A stretch of 29,141 nt of DNA from Bacteroidales bacterium UBA6244 (GTDB lineage: Bacteria; Bacteroidota; Bacteroidia; Bacteroidales; F082): NCBI GenBank assembly GCA_002440885.1, contig DJVY01000246.1, positions 26,475 to 55,615 on the forward strand, in the 5' to 3' direction. The first letter of the stretch is position 1, and the number at the start of each line of letters is the position of its first letter. Under the pieces are notes generated by a model. That model had not been told where the DNA came from and did not search any database. It worked only from the letters and a program-made list of their open reading frames with translations. Shown one piece after another: positions 15,403 to 23,655 of the stretch. The translations under genes were made by a program, and so were the position numbers.

Positions 15403-18300
15403 ATGATAACTCAATTCACTAACAGCTGTTCAAAATTTGGGATAAAATCAATCCTGACTGTGCTATTGGTAGTTTTTCTTAGTCCCATCATCCCGGCAAG
15501 AGCCAACGCAAACGATGATTTAAAACTCAATAGCGTATTACAATACAACCAGACTGACTCTTCAGCGCTGACTCCGGACGGTGAAACATGGGGTGCAATC
15601 ACGCTTGCTGATTCGCTCAAGGAAACACCTGAGTGGAATTTTCGGATGGGTAAGGTATTGGTATCGCAAAACAATTATCTCGCAGCTACCAAGTACTTTC
15701 AAAAAGCAGTGGAATTATTCGCAACTAACAGAGATAAATTAGATCAAACCAAGGCCTTGCACCAACTGGCCTTGGTCTACCTTGAACTTGGCGACTTTAT
15801 TAAAGCCATTGGCCTGCTGCAACAAACCTTCGACAAATATCAGGAAATGAATGACGATGAGGGAATGGCCAACCTGGAAATCGATTTAGGTCGTTTACTA
15901 CGTAAATGGAATAAAAATGAAGCGGCCAAACAGCATCTTGATCTTGCACTACACTATTTTGAGAAAACCAATAACACCGAAAAAATCAAAAGAATTGAAT
16001 TTGAGCAGGCTCTATTGCAATTGAACATGAAACAATATCAGGCTGCCGAAGTAGCATTTAAAAATTTGCTTGATAATAATGATGCCTTGCTGAACATACA
16101 ATTGAGGTGGATTTCGTTACTCTCCTTGTCGCAAATTTATCTAACGATAAATCAACCCGATACGGCCATATTGTACTTAAACAGAGCTGTCGAAATAGCC
16201 GTTGAAAAGAATGATAACAGACTCCTCTCTGAGGTCTTATTATATACCGGACAAGCTTTTATAAAAAAAGGTAATTGGATAATAGCGGATTCACTTGTTA
16301 ACAAAAGCTTTGTTCTGGCAATGGAGATGAACATGAAGGAAACCGGGATGGAAGCTCTGAGATTGTTGTCGATTATAAACACAAAAACAGGGAAACTAAA
16401 CGAGGCTATCAACAACCTGTACGAGTATATCCGTTTAGATGATGAGGTATTTTCTGAAGAAGGAAATTTACTCATCAACCAACTTATGATAAGTCATGAA
16501 ACTGAACAGATTAAAAAAGCGTACAACCACGAACTCAAGAAAAACCTGCGCGTAAGCAAAGAATTGCTTACAAAACAGGAAACAAAAAATATGACCTTGA
16601 TAGTAGGGGCTTTCATTGCCTTTGTGTCATTATTAATTGTCGTTTTCCTAATGTTACGCACCCGCGAAAACCGTAAAGGATACGCGCTGCTGGCCTATAA
16701 GAACAAGAAAATTTCAGAACAAAAAGAGATACTATCCAATCTTAACCTAAAGCTATCGCAGAGCCGCGAACAATATAGAAGCATAGTTGAAAATGCAGCC
16801 ATCGGAATGTATCAAACCACAGTTGACGGAAAGATAAAGTATGCCAATAATGCACTCAAAAAAATGCTTCGGTTTCCTGACAATACTGATCTCCAATCTG
16901 TAAACTTAAACGATGAACTCGCCCGCAGGCATCTCTTTATCAGAGATATTGAGGAAAAAAGAGTAATCACCGGGAGGGAAGATGTCTGGAAGAGATATGA
17001 TGGCACTGACATAGAAGTAAATGAAAGTGCCTGGATAGTTTGTAACAACAAAAAAGAAACCCTGTATTACGAAGGGGTAGTGGAAGATATTTCGGATAGA
17101 AAAGCAATCGAAAGAGCCTTTATTAAATCACAGGAAGACCTAAAGGTCATAAACAATGAGTTAATTGAAAAAAACAAATTGATTGAAAAGTCAAAAAACG
17201 AAGCGATCAGAGCCAACGAAGTTAAGAGCATGTTTCTTGCCAATGTAAGCCACGAAATCAGAACCCCAATGAACTCTATCATTGGTTTTTCAGAGGTTTT
17301 AGAATCGCGCACAAGCGACAAACAATTGCTTCACTATATCCAGGCGATAAAATCAAGTGGAATAAGCCTTTTAACTCTTTTAAACGATATACTAGACCTG
17401 TCGAAAATTCAGGCCAAAGAAATAGAGCTTCATTTTGAACCAGTTACCATCGCTTCCATCGCCCATTATTTGGAGGAAGTTTTTCATGTTAGGATTCAAC
17501 AAAAAGAGTTACAACTGAAAATTAACCTTCCGGAGAACCCGCCAAAAGCACTGCTGCTCGACAAAAACAGACTACGGCAGGTGTTAACCAACCTGGTTGA
17601 CAACGCAATAAAATTCACCGACAAGGGCCATATCTCTATCTCTTTTAAACTAAGATCTGTTAGTTTGAATATAACTGAACTATCAATCGAAGTGAAAGAT
17701 ACAGGAATTGGCATCGCCTTTGAGGAGCAAGCTACTATCTTTGAAGCGTTTAAGCAAAGCAGACACAATGGTCACAGGACTTCGGGAGGCACTGGTTTGG
17801 GATTAAACATCGCGAAACAACTTACCGAAACAATGGGAGGGAAAATCACACTCCAAAGCAAACAAGGGGTTGGAACTACATTTTCAATTACGCTCTCTGA
17901 AGTTGCGGTTGCAAATGAAAACACATATACCATTTCCCCTAACCAAACGGAGAATAAAACTCCTCATCAGCATTCCGTAACAAGCTCTGCGAGCGACCCA
18001 GCCATTAACATTCCCCTTTCCCACAAGTTAAATCCTCTGTCGCAAGAAGCCCTGAAAAAAATCCTGCAAGATGACTGGAATAAACTATATGACAGCCACT
18101 TACTCAACGACATGGCCCTTTTTGCAGAGAAACTAAAAGCCTATTCCGACAGCCACAACCTGCCCGAACTTACCGAGTTTGCAGATGAATTGGCAGTGGC
18201 TTGTTCGCGATTTGATATCGACAGGATTGAACTTTTTTTAACGGAATTAAAGCCTATATTTGTCACAAACACTGATAACCCCATGTCATATGAAAAGTGA
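15403..18300 (+). CDS. TPR-PAS sensor histidine kinase
   Basis: Starting at ATG 15403 (MITQFTNSCSKFGIKS) the protein has 965 residues; an earlier in-frame TTG at 15322 would put an extra 27 residues before the signal peptide and is less likely. Order of parts: signal peptide about 1-35; periplasmic TPR repeats about 77-370 (for example YLAATKYFQKAVELF); membrane helix 397-419; coiled coil; PAS domain about 454-565; HisKA with His617 in NVSHEIRTPMNS; ATPase domain with Asn734 in LVDNAIKF, DTGIGI and GGTGLGLNIA; and a C-terminal helical domain about 879-956. The kinase core is intact. The last domain looks like a histidine-phosphotransfer fold but lacks a recognisable phosphoacceptor motif. There is no receiver domain here; one is encoded by the overlapping next gene. 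Confidence 0.9.
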   Translation: MITQFTNSCSKFGIKSILTVLLVVFLSPIIPARANANDDLKLNSVLQYNQTDSSALTPDGETWGAITLADSLKETPEWNFRMGKVLVSQNNYLAATKYFQKAVELFATNRDKLDQTKALHQLALVYLELGDFIKAIGLLQQTFDKYQEMNDDEGMANLEIDLGRLLRKWNKNEAAKQHLDLALHYFEKTNNTEKIKRIEFEQALLQLNMKQYQAAEVAFKNLLDNNDALLNIQLRWISLLSLSQIYLTINQPDTAILYLNRAVEIAVEKNDNRLLSEVLLYTGQAFIKKGNWIIADSLVNKSFVLAMEMNMKETGMEALRLLSIINTKTGKLNEAINNLYEYIRLDDEVFSEEGNLLINQLMISHETEQIKKAYNHELKKNLRVSKELLTKQETKNMTLIVGAFIAFVSLLIVVFLMLRTRENRKGYALLAYKNKKISEQKEILSNLNLKLSQSREQYRSIVENAAIGMYQTTVDGKIKYANNALKKMLRFPDNTDLQSVNLNDELARRHLFIRDIEEKRVITGREDVWKRYDGTDIEVNESAWIVCNNKKETLYYEGVVEDISDRKAIERAFIKSQEDLKVINNELIEKNKLIEKSKNEAIRANEVKSMFLANVSHEIRTPMNSIIGFSEVLESRTSDKQLLHYIQAIKSSGISLLTLLNDILDLSKIQAKEIELHFEPVTIASIAHYLEEVFHVRIQQKELQLKINLPENPPKALLLDKNRLRQVLTNLVDNAIKFTDKGHISISFKLRSVSLNITELSIEVKDTGIGIAFEEQATIFEAFKQSRHNGHRTSGGTGLGLNIAKQLTETMGGKITLQSKQGVGTTFSITLSEVAVANENTYTISPNQTENKTPHQHSVTSSASDPAINIPLSHKLNPLSQEALKKILQDDWNKLYDSHLLNDMALFAEKLKAYSDSHNLPELTEFADELAVACSRFDIDRIELFLTELKPIFVTNTDNPMSYEK

Positions 18301-19459
18301 AAAAATTCTAATCGTTGATGATATTTCAAAAAATATTCAAATTTTGGGTAACATCCTTTCGCATAAAACATACGATGTGGCTTATGCTCAAAGTGGTATA
18401 GAAGCATTAAAGCTTTGTGATAAACAGGCCTTCGACCTGATTCTTTTGGATATCATGATGCCGGGAATGGATGGATATGAAGTGTGTGAGAAACTAAAGA
18501 AACAGAAACACACCAAAGATATTCCCGTGATATTTCTAACGGCTAAAGCCGAAATGGACAGCATTATAAAGGGATTTGAAGTAGGCGGACAGGAATACAT
18601 CACTAAACCTTTCAATTCGTCGGAGTTGCTGGCCAGAGTTCAAACACATTTGTTACTACAAAGACAGAGAAAAGAGCTAATCAAAATGAACGACCACTTG
18701 GAAGACCTGGTCAGAGAGCGAACCCTACAACTTGAAAATGCGAACAAGCAATTGGAAAAATTAGATTTGGCAAAATCAAACTTTCTCTCCTTAATAAGCC
18801 ATGAGATGAGAACCCCGCTCAATGGCATTATCGGTCTCACGCAATTGCTCGGACAAACCAACATTGACTCCAACCAAAAAGAATACCTCAATTATTTAAC
18901 TGAGGTCTCTGCCAGGTTAGTAAAATTCACCGAAATCGCACTACTTATCACACGACTTAAAACAGATAAATATGATCCTGACATCCTCCCTGTATCTGTT
19001 GATCACCTGATTACAACTGCCTTAGGTAAGTTTAAAAGAGACAATCCGCACGCCACGGTAATTATTAATTACGAGAAGTCCGAAAAAAAACTTCTGGTCA
19101 TGGTAGACAGCGAACTAACTACCATCGGTATTACCATGATTGTGGAGAACACAGAAAGATTTGCCGGAATAGAAGCAACACTTGACATTAAAATTATTGA
19201 AGGCCATGATGAGGTGGATATCCATTTTACTGACAATGGACCTGGCTTCACAAAACAAGCTCTGGATCAAGTTTTTGAACTTTTTTCAGCGGGCGACATC
19301 ATGCACCATGAGGGCTCTGGTCTTTCAATGGCCACACTAAAGCTTATCACTGATGTACAAGGAGGGCAGGTTAGGGTAATGAACGCAAAGAATGGTGGAG
19401 CTATGGTTATACTCAACATGAAAAAATCGAAGCAGGAACTACTTTCCGCGTCCTTGTAA
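18290..19459 (+). CDS. REC-histidine kinase (response regulator/kinase hybrid)
   Basis: The ATG at 18290 overlaps the 3' end of the upstream kinase gene by 11 bases, so the two are probably translationally coupled; the protein has 389 residues (MKSEKILIVDDISKN). Residues 1-120 are a receiver domain with phosphoacceptor Asp54 in LILLDIMMPGMDG and the conserved TAK and KPF. A coiled coil (about 125-160) leads to a HisKA helix with His171 in LISHEMRTPLNG. The ATPase part is divergent: the N box reads MIVENTERF where NLLxNAxKF is usual, while DNGPGF and GSGLSMA keep the glycine loops. It has no membrane segment and no DNA-binding output, and probably accepts phosphate from the preceding kinase. 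Its last 21 bases overlap the 3' end of the opposing sugar transferase gene. Confidence 0.88.
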   Translation: MKSEKILIVDDISKNIQILGNILSHKTYDVAYAQSGIEALKLCDKQAFDLILLDIMMPGMDGYEVCEKLKKQKHTKDIPVIFLTAKAEMDSIIKGFEVGGQEYITKPFNSSELLARVQTHLLLQRQRKELIKMNDHLEDLVRERTLQLENANKQLEKLDLAKSNFLSLISHEMRTPLNGIIGLTQLLGQTNIDSNQKEYLNYLTEVSARLVKFTEIALLITRLKTDKYDPDILPVSVDHLITTALGKFKRDNPHATVIINYEKSEKKLLVMVDSELTTIGITMIVENTERFAGIEATLDIKIIEGHDEVDIHFTDNGPGFTKQALDQVFELFSAGDIMHHEGSGLSMATLKLITDVQGGQVRVMNAKNGGAMVILNMKKSKQELLSASL

Positions 19460-20866
19460 AACAATCATTACAGTGTAAATGAGTATTTTAAAGTCCATGG
19501 CGATAGACATGTTTTCCAGATACAAAATATCGTACTGCAATCTTGTAACCATTTCATCCACGGTTGAAGCATAACCGAATTTCACCTGACCCCATGAGGT
19601 GATGCCTGGTTTTATTTTCATAAGAAGTCGGTAATGGGGTGCTTTTTTCACAATCTGATCGATATAAAACTGGCGCTCCGGACGAGGGCCAACAAGCGAC
19701 ATATCCCCTTTGAGTACAGTATAAAACTGGGGTATTTCATCGAGCCTTACCTTGCGGATAAAACGTCCGAAAGATGTGATCCGGGGATCTAAATCTGACG
19801 ACAGCTGAGGCCCATGCTTTTCTGCATCGGAATACATCGAGCGGAACTTGTGCATCATAAATGGCTTGCCATGTTTACCAATACGCTCCTGCGAAAACAT
19901 GATTGGCCCCCTTGAGGAAAGCTTCACGCCAATCGCAGTAAAAATATATAGTGGAATCAACAGAATCATGGCTATTAAGGAAGCCAAAACATCAATTATT
20001 CGCTTCAATGATTGCTGCCAGGCTGGCATCAAATCGGGTGAAATTTCGATGAGTGGGGTATGAAAGATGCCACGTGTTTTTACAGAACCAAAAATGATGT
20101 CCTGCATAATCGGTATCACCTTGATGATAACATTCGTGGTTTCAAGCTCCGTTATTATGCGCTCGATGGTGTTAATCTCTGACCTTTCAATAGCAATAAT
20201 CACCTCCTCAACTTTGTAATCGGTGATAACAGCGTTTAGGTCCTTATATGCCCCCAAATGCGGGAGAAATTTCCCTATTTTAAAATCATCGCGATCATGA
20301 ACATTCACAAAACCAATGAAATGATTACCCGAAGATATTTCCTGATTGGTGATGTCGTTGTACACTTTCATCGCATTGCCATTGCTCCCTATAATTAAGG
20401 TGTTAAAACCCAGTTTCCCACTATGAATTTTTTTAACCGTAACGGTGGTTAAAACGAGCCTGAAGAAATAAGTAATGCCAAACTGAAGGAAAAACAAAAT
20501 AGCAAACGACTGATAATATGATTTGTAGGTAACAATAAAATCATCGAGAATAAGGACAAAAAAGATAATGGTTACGCCAATCAGGGTTATAATCAGTGTT
20601 TCTCCCAATTCTTTTAACCTGGCTTTTCTGTAGATGCGGCGATAGGAGCCAATCATTAAGTAAAGTACCAGCCAAAAAACAGGAATAAATATGATACCAA
20701 TCCAAAATTTCGTGTCGTCGAAAACTGTATCAAGATGATCGAAAATGGTATTATCCTCAGAATACTTTCTAATTACATAGAATAAACTCCAAGCCAATCC
20801 TGCCGACAGCCAGTCGAGCAGGACGTATTTGGTCACCTGAAGTCTTCTATTCATTTTCTTTATCAC
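19439..20866 (-). CDS. Polyprenyl-phosphate sugar-1-phosphate transferase (exopolysaccharide initiation)
   Basis: A 475-residue inner-membrane protein. The N-terminal third contains about four to five membrane helices, followed by a soluble CoA-binding-like domain (FNTLIIGSNGNAMKVYNDI and nearby). Residues 288-475 form the catalytic bacterial sugar transferase domain: helix KRIIDVLASLIAMILL, then KFRSM at 340, RLDEIPQFYTVLKGDMSLVG with the Asp-Glu pair at 376-377, and GPRPER near 393. Proteins of this WbaP/WcaJ type move a sugar-1-phosphate from a nucleotide sugar to undecaprenyl phosphate, the first step of capsule or exopolysaccharide repeat synthesis. The start overlaps the upstream lipoprotein gene by four bases (ATGA). 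No glycosyltransferases or polymerase genes lie next to it, so it looks like an orphan initiator. Confidence 0.9.
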   Translation of the reverse strand: MIKKMNRRLQVTKYVLLDWLSAGLAWSLFYVIRKYSEDNTIFDHLDTVFDDTKFWIGIIFIPVFWLVLYLMIGSYRRIYRKARLKELGETLIITLIGVTIIFFVLILDDFIVTYKSYYQSFAILFFLQFGITYFFRLVLTTVTVKKIHSGKLGFNTLIIGSNGNAMKVYNDITNQEISSGNHFIGFVNVHDRDDFKIGKFLPHLGAYKDLNAVITDYKVEEVIIAIERSEINTIERIITELETTNVIIKVIPIMQDIIFGSVKTRGIFHTPLIEISPDLMPAWQQSLKRIIDVLASLIAMILLIPLYIFTAIGVKLSSRGPIMFSQERIGKHGKPFMMHKFRSMYSDAEKHGPQLSSDLDPRITSFGRFIRKVRLDEIPQFYTVLKGDMSLVGPRPERQFYIDQIVKKAPHYRLLMKIKPGITSWGQVKFGYASTVDEMVTRLQYDILYLENMSIAMDFKILIYTVMIVLQGRGK

Positions 20867-21765
20867 CTGGACACAATTTTGATGTTGTCGAAAAGCACCT
20901 CTCCTGTTGACATATCCGCGGGCAAGCCAGCACCAAATATTATCTTATAATCGGTAGCATTCGGATTCAGGGAAATGTTTGGCCCAAGATTTATGTAAAT
21001 TTTAGTCCATTCACTGTTCTCATTAAGAAACACAAGAGGAATTTCGGTAAACTCATTATAAATTCGCATAAGTAATCCAACCTGAACGGCCACATCGGTT
21101 TTGAAATCCATTTCGAGCACAACCACAGCTCCTTGCGCTGAAGGCATCGCAAAACTCCCAAAGGACATTTCGCTGTATTTTGGTCGATCGGTGGTGAGGT
21201 GAATAATACCGCTGTACCTTGAGTTCTCCGACAAAAAAGCGATGGGATTATTCTCGGGCATTGTGCGCTCAATAATGGTGTCAGAGCTCGAAAGCTTATC
21301 GAATGAAAGGTCTGGTTGCTCAAAGTCTTCCATCCATTGGAAGCTTAAATCAGCGTAGTAGGTTGTAGTAATTGTTCCCAGCTTGATGGTGTTTTCCGGA
21401 ACAAACTCCATTTCATCATAAATAATTGGTTGATAAAAAGGATAGGGAACCCGGGTGCTGGATATACCATTCAGCTTGATGCCCGGTCTGATTTCCAGTT
21501 TGTGTTTACCCTCAGCTAAAACAGGGAATAAGGCGGGCAATTCAAAAACGCCCAGCAAGCCGTCGTCAACATAAACCCAAACATCTGCTATTTGAGATGA
21601 GTTAGTTCCCTCTTCGGGATAATAGGTATCTACAGCGATCGAATCGATTGAGAGATAAGCCGGAATGGTCTGATTTCCACTGAATTTATAGCACGACTGC
21701 CATAAGAGCAGACTGAAAAGAATCAAAACAACAGCAAGTAAACGATGACGTAAAAACAACTTCAA
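20863..21765 (-). CDS. Lipoprotein of unknown function, coupled to the sugar transferase
   Basis: A 300-residue protein with a basic, hydrophobic N-terminus (MKLFLRHRLLAVVLILFSLL) and Cys25 in LWQSC as likely lipidation site. The start codon at 21765 is TTG; no ATG or GTG exists upstream before the first stop codon, and the signal peptide begins right there, but a slightly later start is possible. The rest is beta-rich with many Asp, Thr and Pro. An Asp/Glu-rich middle is followed by a jelly-roll-like C-terminus (VVVLEMDFKTDVAVQVGLLM, then GEVLFDNIKIVSR) that recalls carbohydrate-binding folds; this is only a shape-based impression. The ATGA overlap with the sugar transferase gene argues for a shared role in surface polysaccharide work. 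I do not recognise a named family. Confidence 0.75.
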   Translation of the reverse strand: MKLFLRHRLLAVVLILFSLLLWQSCYKFSGNQTIPAYLSIDSIAVDTYYPEEGTNSSQIADVWVYVDDGLLGVFELPALFPVLAEGKHKLEIRPGIKLNGISSTRVPYPFYQPIIYDEMEFVPENTIKLGTITTTYYADLSFQWMEDFEQPDLSFDKLSSSDTIIERTMPENNPIAFLSENSRYSGIIHLTTDRPKYSEMSFGSFAMPSAQGAVVVLEMDFKTDVAVQVGLLMRIYNEFTEIPLVFLNENSEWTKIYINLGPNISLNPNATDYKIIFGAGLPADMSTGEVLFDNIKIVSR

Positions 21766-21794
21766 ACCTGTACCTTTTAGTGCACAAACGCAAA
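21763..21794 (-). promoter_or_regulatory. Possible promoter of the lipoprotein-sugar transferase pair
   Basis: On the minus strand TTTG (21794-21791), a 20-base spacer and CAGGTTTG (21770-21763) match the -33/-7 arrangement with one mismatch in the -7 box. The -7 box would overlap the TTG start codon, so either the true start lies a few codons downstream or this is coincidence. Confidence 0.3.
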
Positions 21795-21802
21795 CGTTTG
21801 CG
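21789..21802. promoter_or_regulatory. Perfect 14-bp palindrome, LacI/PurR-type operator
   Basis: CGCAAACGTTTGCG is a perfect palindrome with a central CG, the form of operators bound by LacI-family repressors; it is very close to the known PurR operator consensus of enterobacteria. It lies 24 bases upstream of the lipoprotein start, in the 64-base gap after the oxidoreductase gene, and overlaps the candidate -33 element. No LacI-family gene lies in this window. Confidence 0.55.
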
Positions 21803-21829
21803 AAATATTGTAAAAAACCTCTATTTACC

Positions 21830-22807
21830 TTAGAGTTGTCCGTTTATTTTTTCCATAATCATGTGAGCTACCTTTAAGGCATGATATCCATCGTGTATGG
21901 TTACCGGTGGCTCAGTATTATAAACAATTGAATTTTTAAAACTGGTAAGTTCTTCAACAATGGCATTTATGTTACCTACTTCAGGTTTTTCAAAATAAAT
22001 TCTTTTTTTCTTCTTCCCATCGCCCAGATCAATCACCATTGCCATCGGATCTTCAGGGAAGTCATCTATTTCGTCCATGCGCACAATTTCGGTGATTTTA
22101 TCGAGAAAGTCAACAGTGATGTATGCATCACGTTGAAAAATTCGGGTTTTGCGCATGTTTTTAAGCGACAAACGACTTGCTGTTAGATTAGCAACTGCAC
22201 CATTTTCAAATTCGAGACGGGCATTTGCTATGTCAGGTGTGTCGCTTACCACGTTTACTCCGCTTGCATGAACTTTCTTTACTTTCGATTTTACGGCACT
22301 TAACACAATATCGATGTCATGAATCATCAAATCCAGCACTACAGGCACGTCGGTTCCTCTCGGGTTAAACAAAGCCAATCGATGAGTTTCGATAAACATC
22401 GGTGAATTGATGTGAGGCTGAGCAGCCAGAAATGCGGGATTAAAACGTTCGACATGCCCTACCTGCACCTTGACATTGGCTTCAGTAGCCAATTCAATTA
22501 GTTTTTGTGCCTCTTCCGGGGTGGTTACAATGGGCTTTTCAATAAAGACATGCTTCGATTTGCGCAAAGCTTCAGCAGCACAGGCAAAATGTGAAACAGT
22601 GGGAGTAACAATATCCACTACATCCACGTTGTCAATTAATTCCGATGGGTTTGAATAACCCTTAATACCAAATTCGGCCTCAATTAACTTAACCCTTTCC
22701 TGATCAGGATCATAAAAACCAACAAGCTGGAAATCGCTTACCTTAAGTATGCAGTTTAAGTGGATTTTACCCAAATGGCCTACGCCTAAAACACCGATTT
22801 TTATCAT
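21830..22807 (-). CDS. Gfo/Idh/MocA family NAD(P)-dependent oxidoreductase
   Basis: Starting at the ATG at 22807 (MIKIGVLGVGHLGKIHL) the protein has 325 residues, and the Rossmann GxGxxG loop (Gly8-Gly13) is at the very N-terminus, as is normal for the family. An ATG 14 codons earlier would add a tail without homology and would contain a -7-like box. The EKP motif (Glu90-Lys91-Pro92) and VGHVERFNPA (116-125) are present; the latter occurs in many members acting on nucleotide sugars, such as UDP-GlcNAc 3-dehydrogenases. Expected role: oxidation or reduction of a sugar or sugar nucleotide, in the cytoplasm. The downstream lipoprotein and sugar transferase genes, same strand, fit surface polysaccharide or lipid A precursor synthesis, but the substrate is unproven. 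Confidence 0.87.
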   Translation of the reverse strand: MIKIGVLGVGHLGKIHLNCILKVSDFQLVGFYDPDQERVKLIEAEFGIKGYSNPSELIDNVDVVDIVTPTVSHFACAAEALRKSKHVFIEKPIVTTPEEAQKLIELATEANVKVQVGHVERFNPAFLAAQPHINSPMFIETHRLALFNPRGTDVPVVLDLMIHDIDIVLSAVKSKVKKVHASGVNVVSDTPDIANARLEFENGAVANLTASRLSLKNMRKTRIFQRDAYITVDFLDKITEIVRMDEIDDFPEDPMAMVIDLGDGKKKKRIYFEKPEVGNINAIVEELTSFKNSIVYNTEPPVTIHDGYHALKVAHMIMEKINGQL

Positions 22808-22823
22808 AACAAAAAAATTTTGG

Positions 22824-22831
22824 CAAAGGTA
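22824..22831 (-). promoter_or_regulatory. -7 box upstream of the oxidoreductase gene
   Basis: TACCTTTG on the minus strand (22831-22824) matches TAnnTTTG and lies 16 bases before the ATG at 22807. No TTTG is found at the usual -33 distance. The gap to the divergent pcm gene (22808-22899) is only 92 bases, so both promoters must be packed there; on the plus strand TATTTTCG at 22856-22863 is a weak candidate for pcm. Confidence 0.45.
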
Positions 22832-22899
22832 GTTTTTTCTTACTGTCATTATACCTATTTTCGCACAAAATTGAATAGGAATAAGGATTACAGCACGAA

Positions 22900-23547
22900 A
22901 TGGAAGATTTGTACAGACACAAGGGCATGAGGAAAAAACTGGTGGAGTCCATCAGAAAAAAAGGCATTCAGGATGAACGGGTTCTGGAAGCCATCAACAC
23001 CATCCCACGTCATTTCTTTCTGGACTCATCTTTTCTGGAATTTGCCTACGAAGACAAACCTTTTCCTATTGGATCGGGGCAAACCATTTCGCAACCTTAC
23101 ACCGTAGCCTTTCAATCAGAGTTGCTGCAAGTAGCCAAAGGTGAAAAAATACTGGAAATAGGCACAGGCTCAGGATATCAGGCTTGTATACTGGAGCATC
23201 TGGGCGCAAAGGTGTTTACAATAGAACGACAAAAACGGCTCTTCGACAAAACCAAAAGGTTTCTACAGGAGTTTGGATATAAGGTGAAAATTTTTTACGG
23301 CGATGGCAACCTTGGACTAGCTACTTTTGGCCCATTCGATAAAATCCTAATCACCGCCGCTGCACCCGACCTACACAACAACCTGATTAGTCAACTAAAA
23401 ACCGGAGGAATTATTGTGGTTCCATTGGGAAGTGGCGAAGTACAAACCATGATGCGGTACACTAAACTACCCGATGGTAGACTGGAAGCTGAGTCGTTTG
23501 GTGCTTTTCGGTTTGTCCCCCTACTTGGCGAAAAAGCCAACGACTAA
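22900..23547 (+). CDS. pcm: Protein-L-isoaspartate O-methyltransferase
   Basis: A 215-residue cytoplasmic methyltransferase that uses S-adenosylmethionine to methylate isoaspartyl residues and start repair of aged proteins. GSGQTISQPYTVAFQ (58-72) is the substrate-side signature of the family; ILEIGTGSGYQ (84-94) is the SAM-binding loop; ILITAAAPDLHNNLISQL and GGIIVVPLG complete the conserved order. The length is standard (about 210-220). It is transcribed alone, divergent from the Gfo/Idh/MocA gene, and followed by a hairpin. The start at ATG 22900 is preceded by an AAGGA about 13 bases upstream, slightly far for a strong ribosome site. Confidence 0.95.
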   Translation: MEDLYRHKGMRKKLVESIRKKGIQDERVLEAINTIPRHFFLDSSFLEFAYEDKPFPIGSGQTISQPYTVAFQSELLQVAKGEKILEIGTGSGYQACILEHLGAKVFTIERQKRLFDKTKRFLQEFGYKVKIFYGDGNLGLATFGPFDKILITAAAPDLHNNLISQLKTGGIIVVPLGSGEVQTMMRYTKLPDGRLEAESFGAFRFVPLLGEKAND

Positions 23548-23551
23548 AGAA

Positions 23552-23578
23552 AAAGGCCGTGTGAATCACACGACCTTT
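23552..23578. terminator. Bidirectional terminator between pcm and the small lipoprotein gene
   Basis: A 12-bp inverted repeat (23552-23563 with 23567-23578) has a three-base loop AAT and one C-A mismatch on the plus strand, which is a G-U pair on the minus strand. On the minus strand it is followed by TTTTTCTTT, so it is stronger for that direction; it begins only a few bases after the pcm stop codon and can also serve pcm. Confidence 0.75.
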
Positions 23579-23601
23579 ACCCGATATTTTACCAGGCCTA
23601 C

Positions 23602-23643
23602 AAAAAATTATGAAGAAAAACCCAATTAGGCTTTTCTTCATAA
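23602..23643 (-). terminator. Intrinsic terminator of the small lipoprotein gene
   Basis: On the minus strand TTATGAAGAAAA (23643-23632) pairs with TTTTCTTCATAA (23619-23608), a perfect 12-bp stem, followed by six T residues (to 23602). It lies 12 bases after the stop codon of the lipoprotein gene at 23656. Confidence 0.7.
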
Positions 23644-23655
23644 ATTAATATTCTG

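Noticed and set aside
22808..22849. Longer start for the Gfo/Idh/MocA oxidoreductase
   Set aside because: The added residues precede a Rossmann loop that normally begins at the N-terminus, and a TACCTTTG promoter box lies inside the added stretch.
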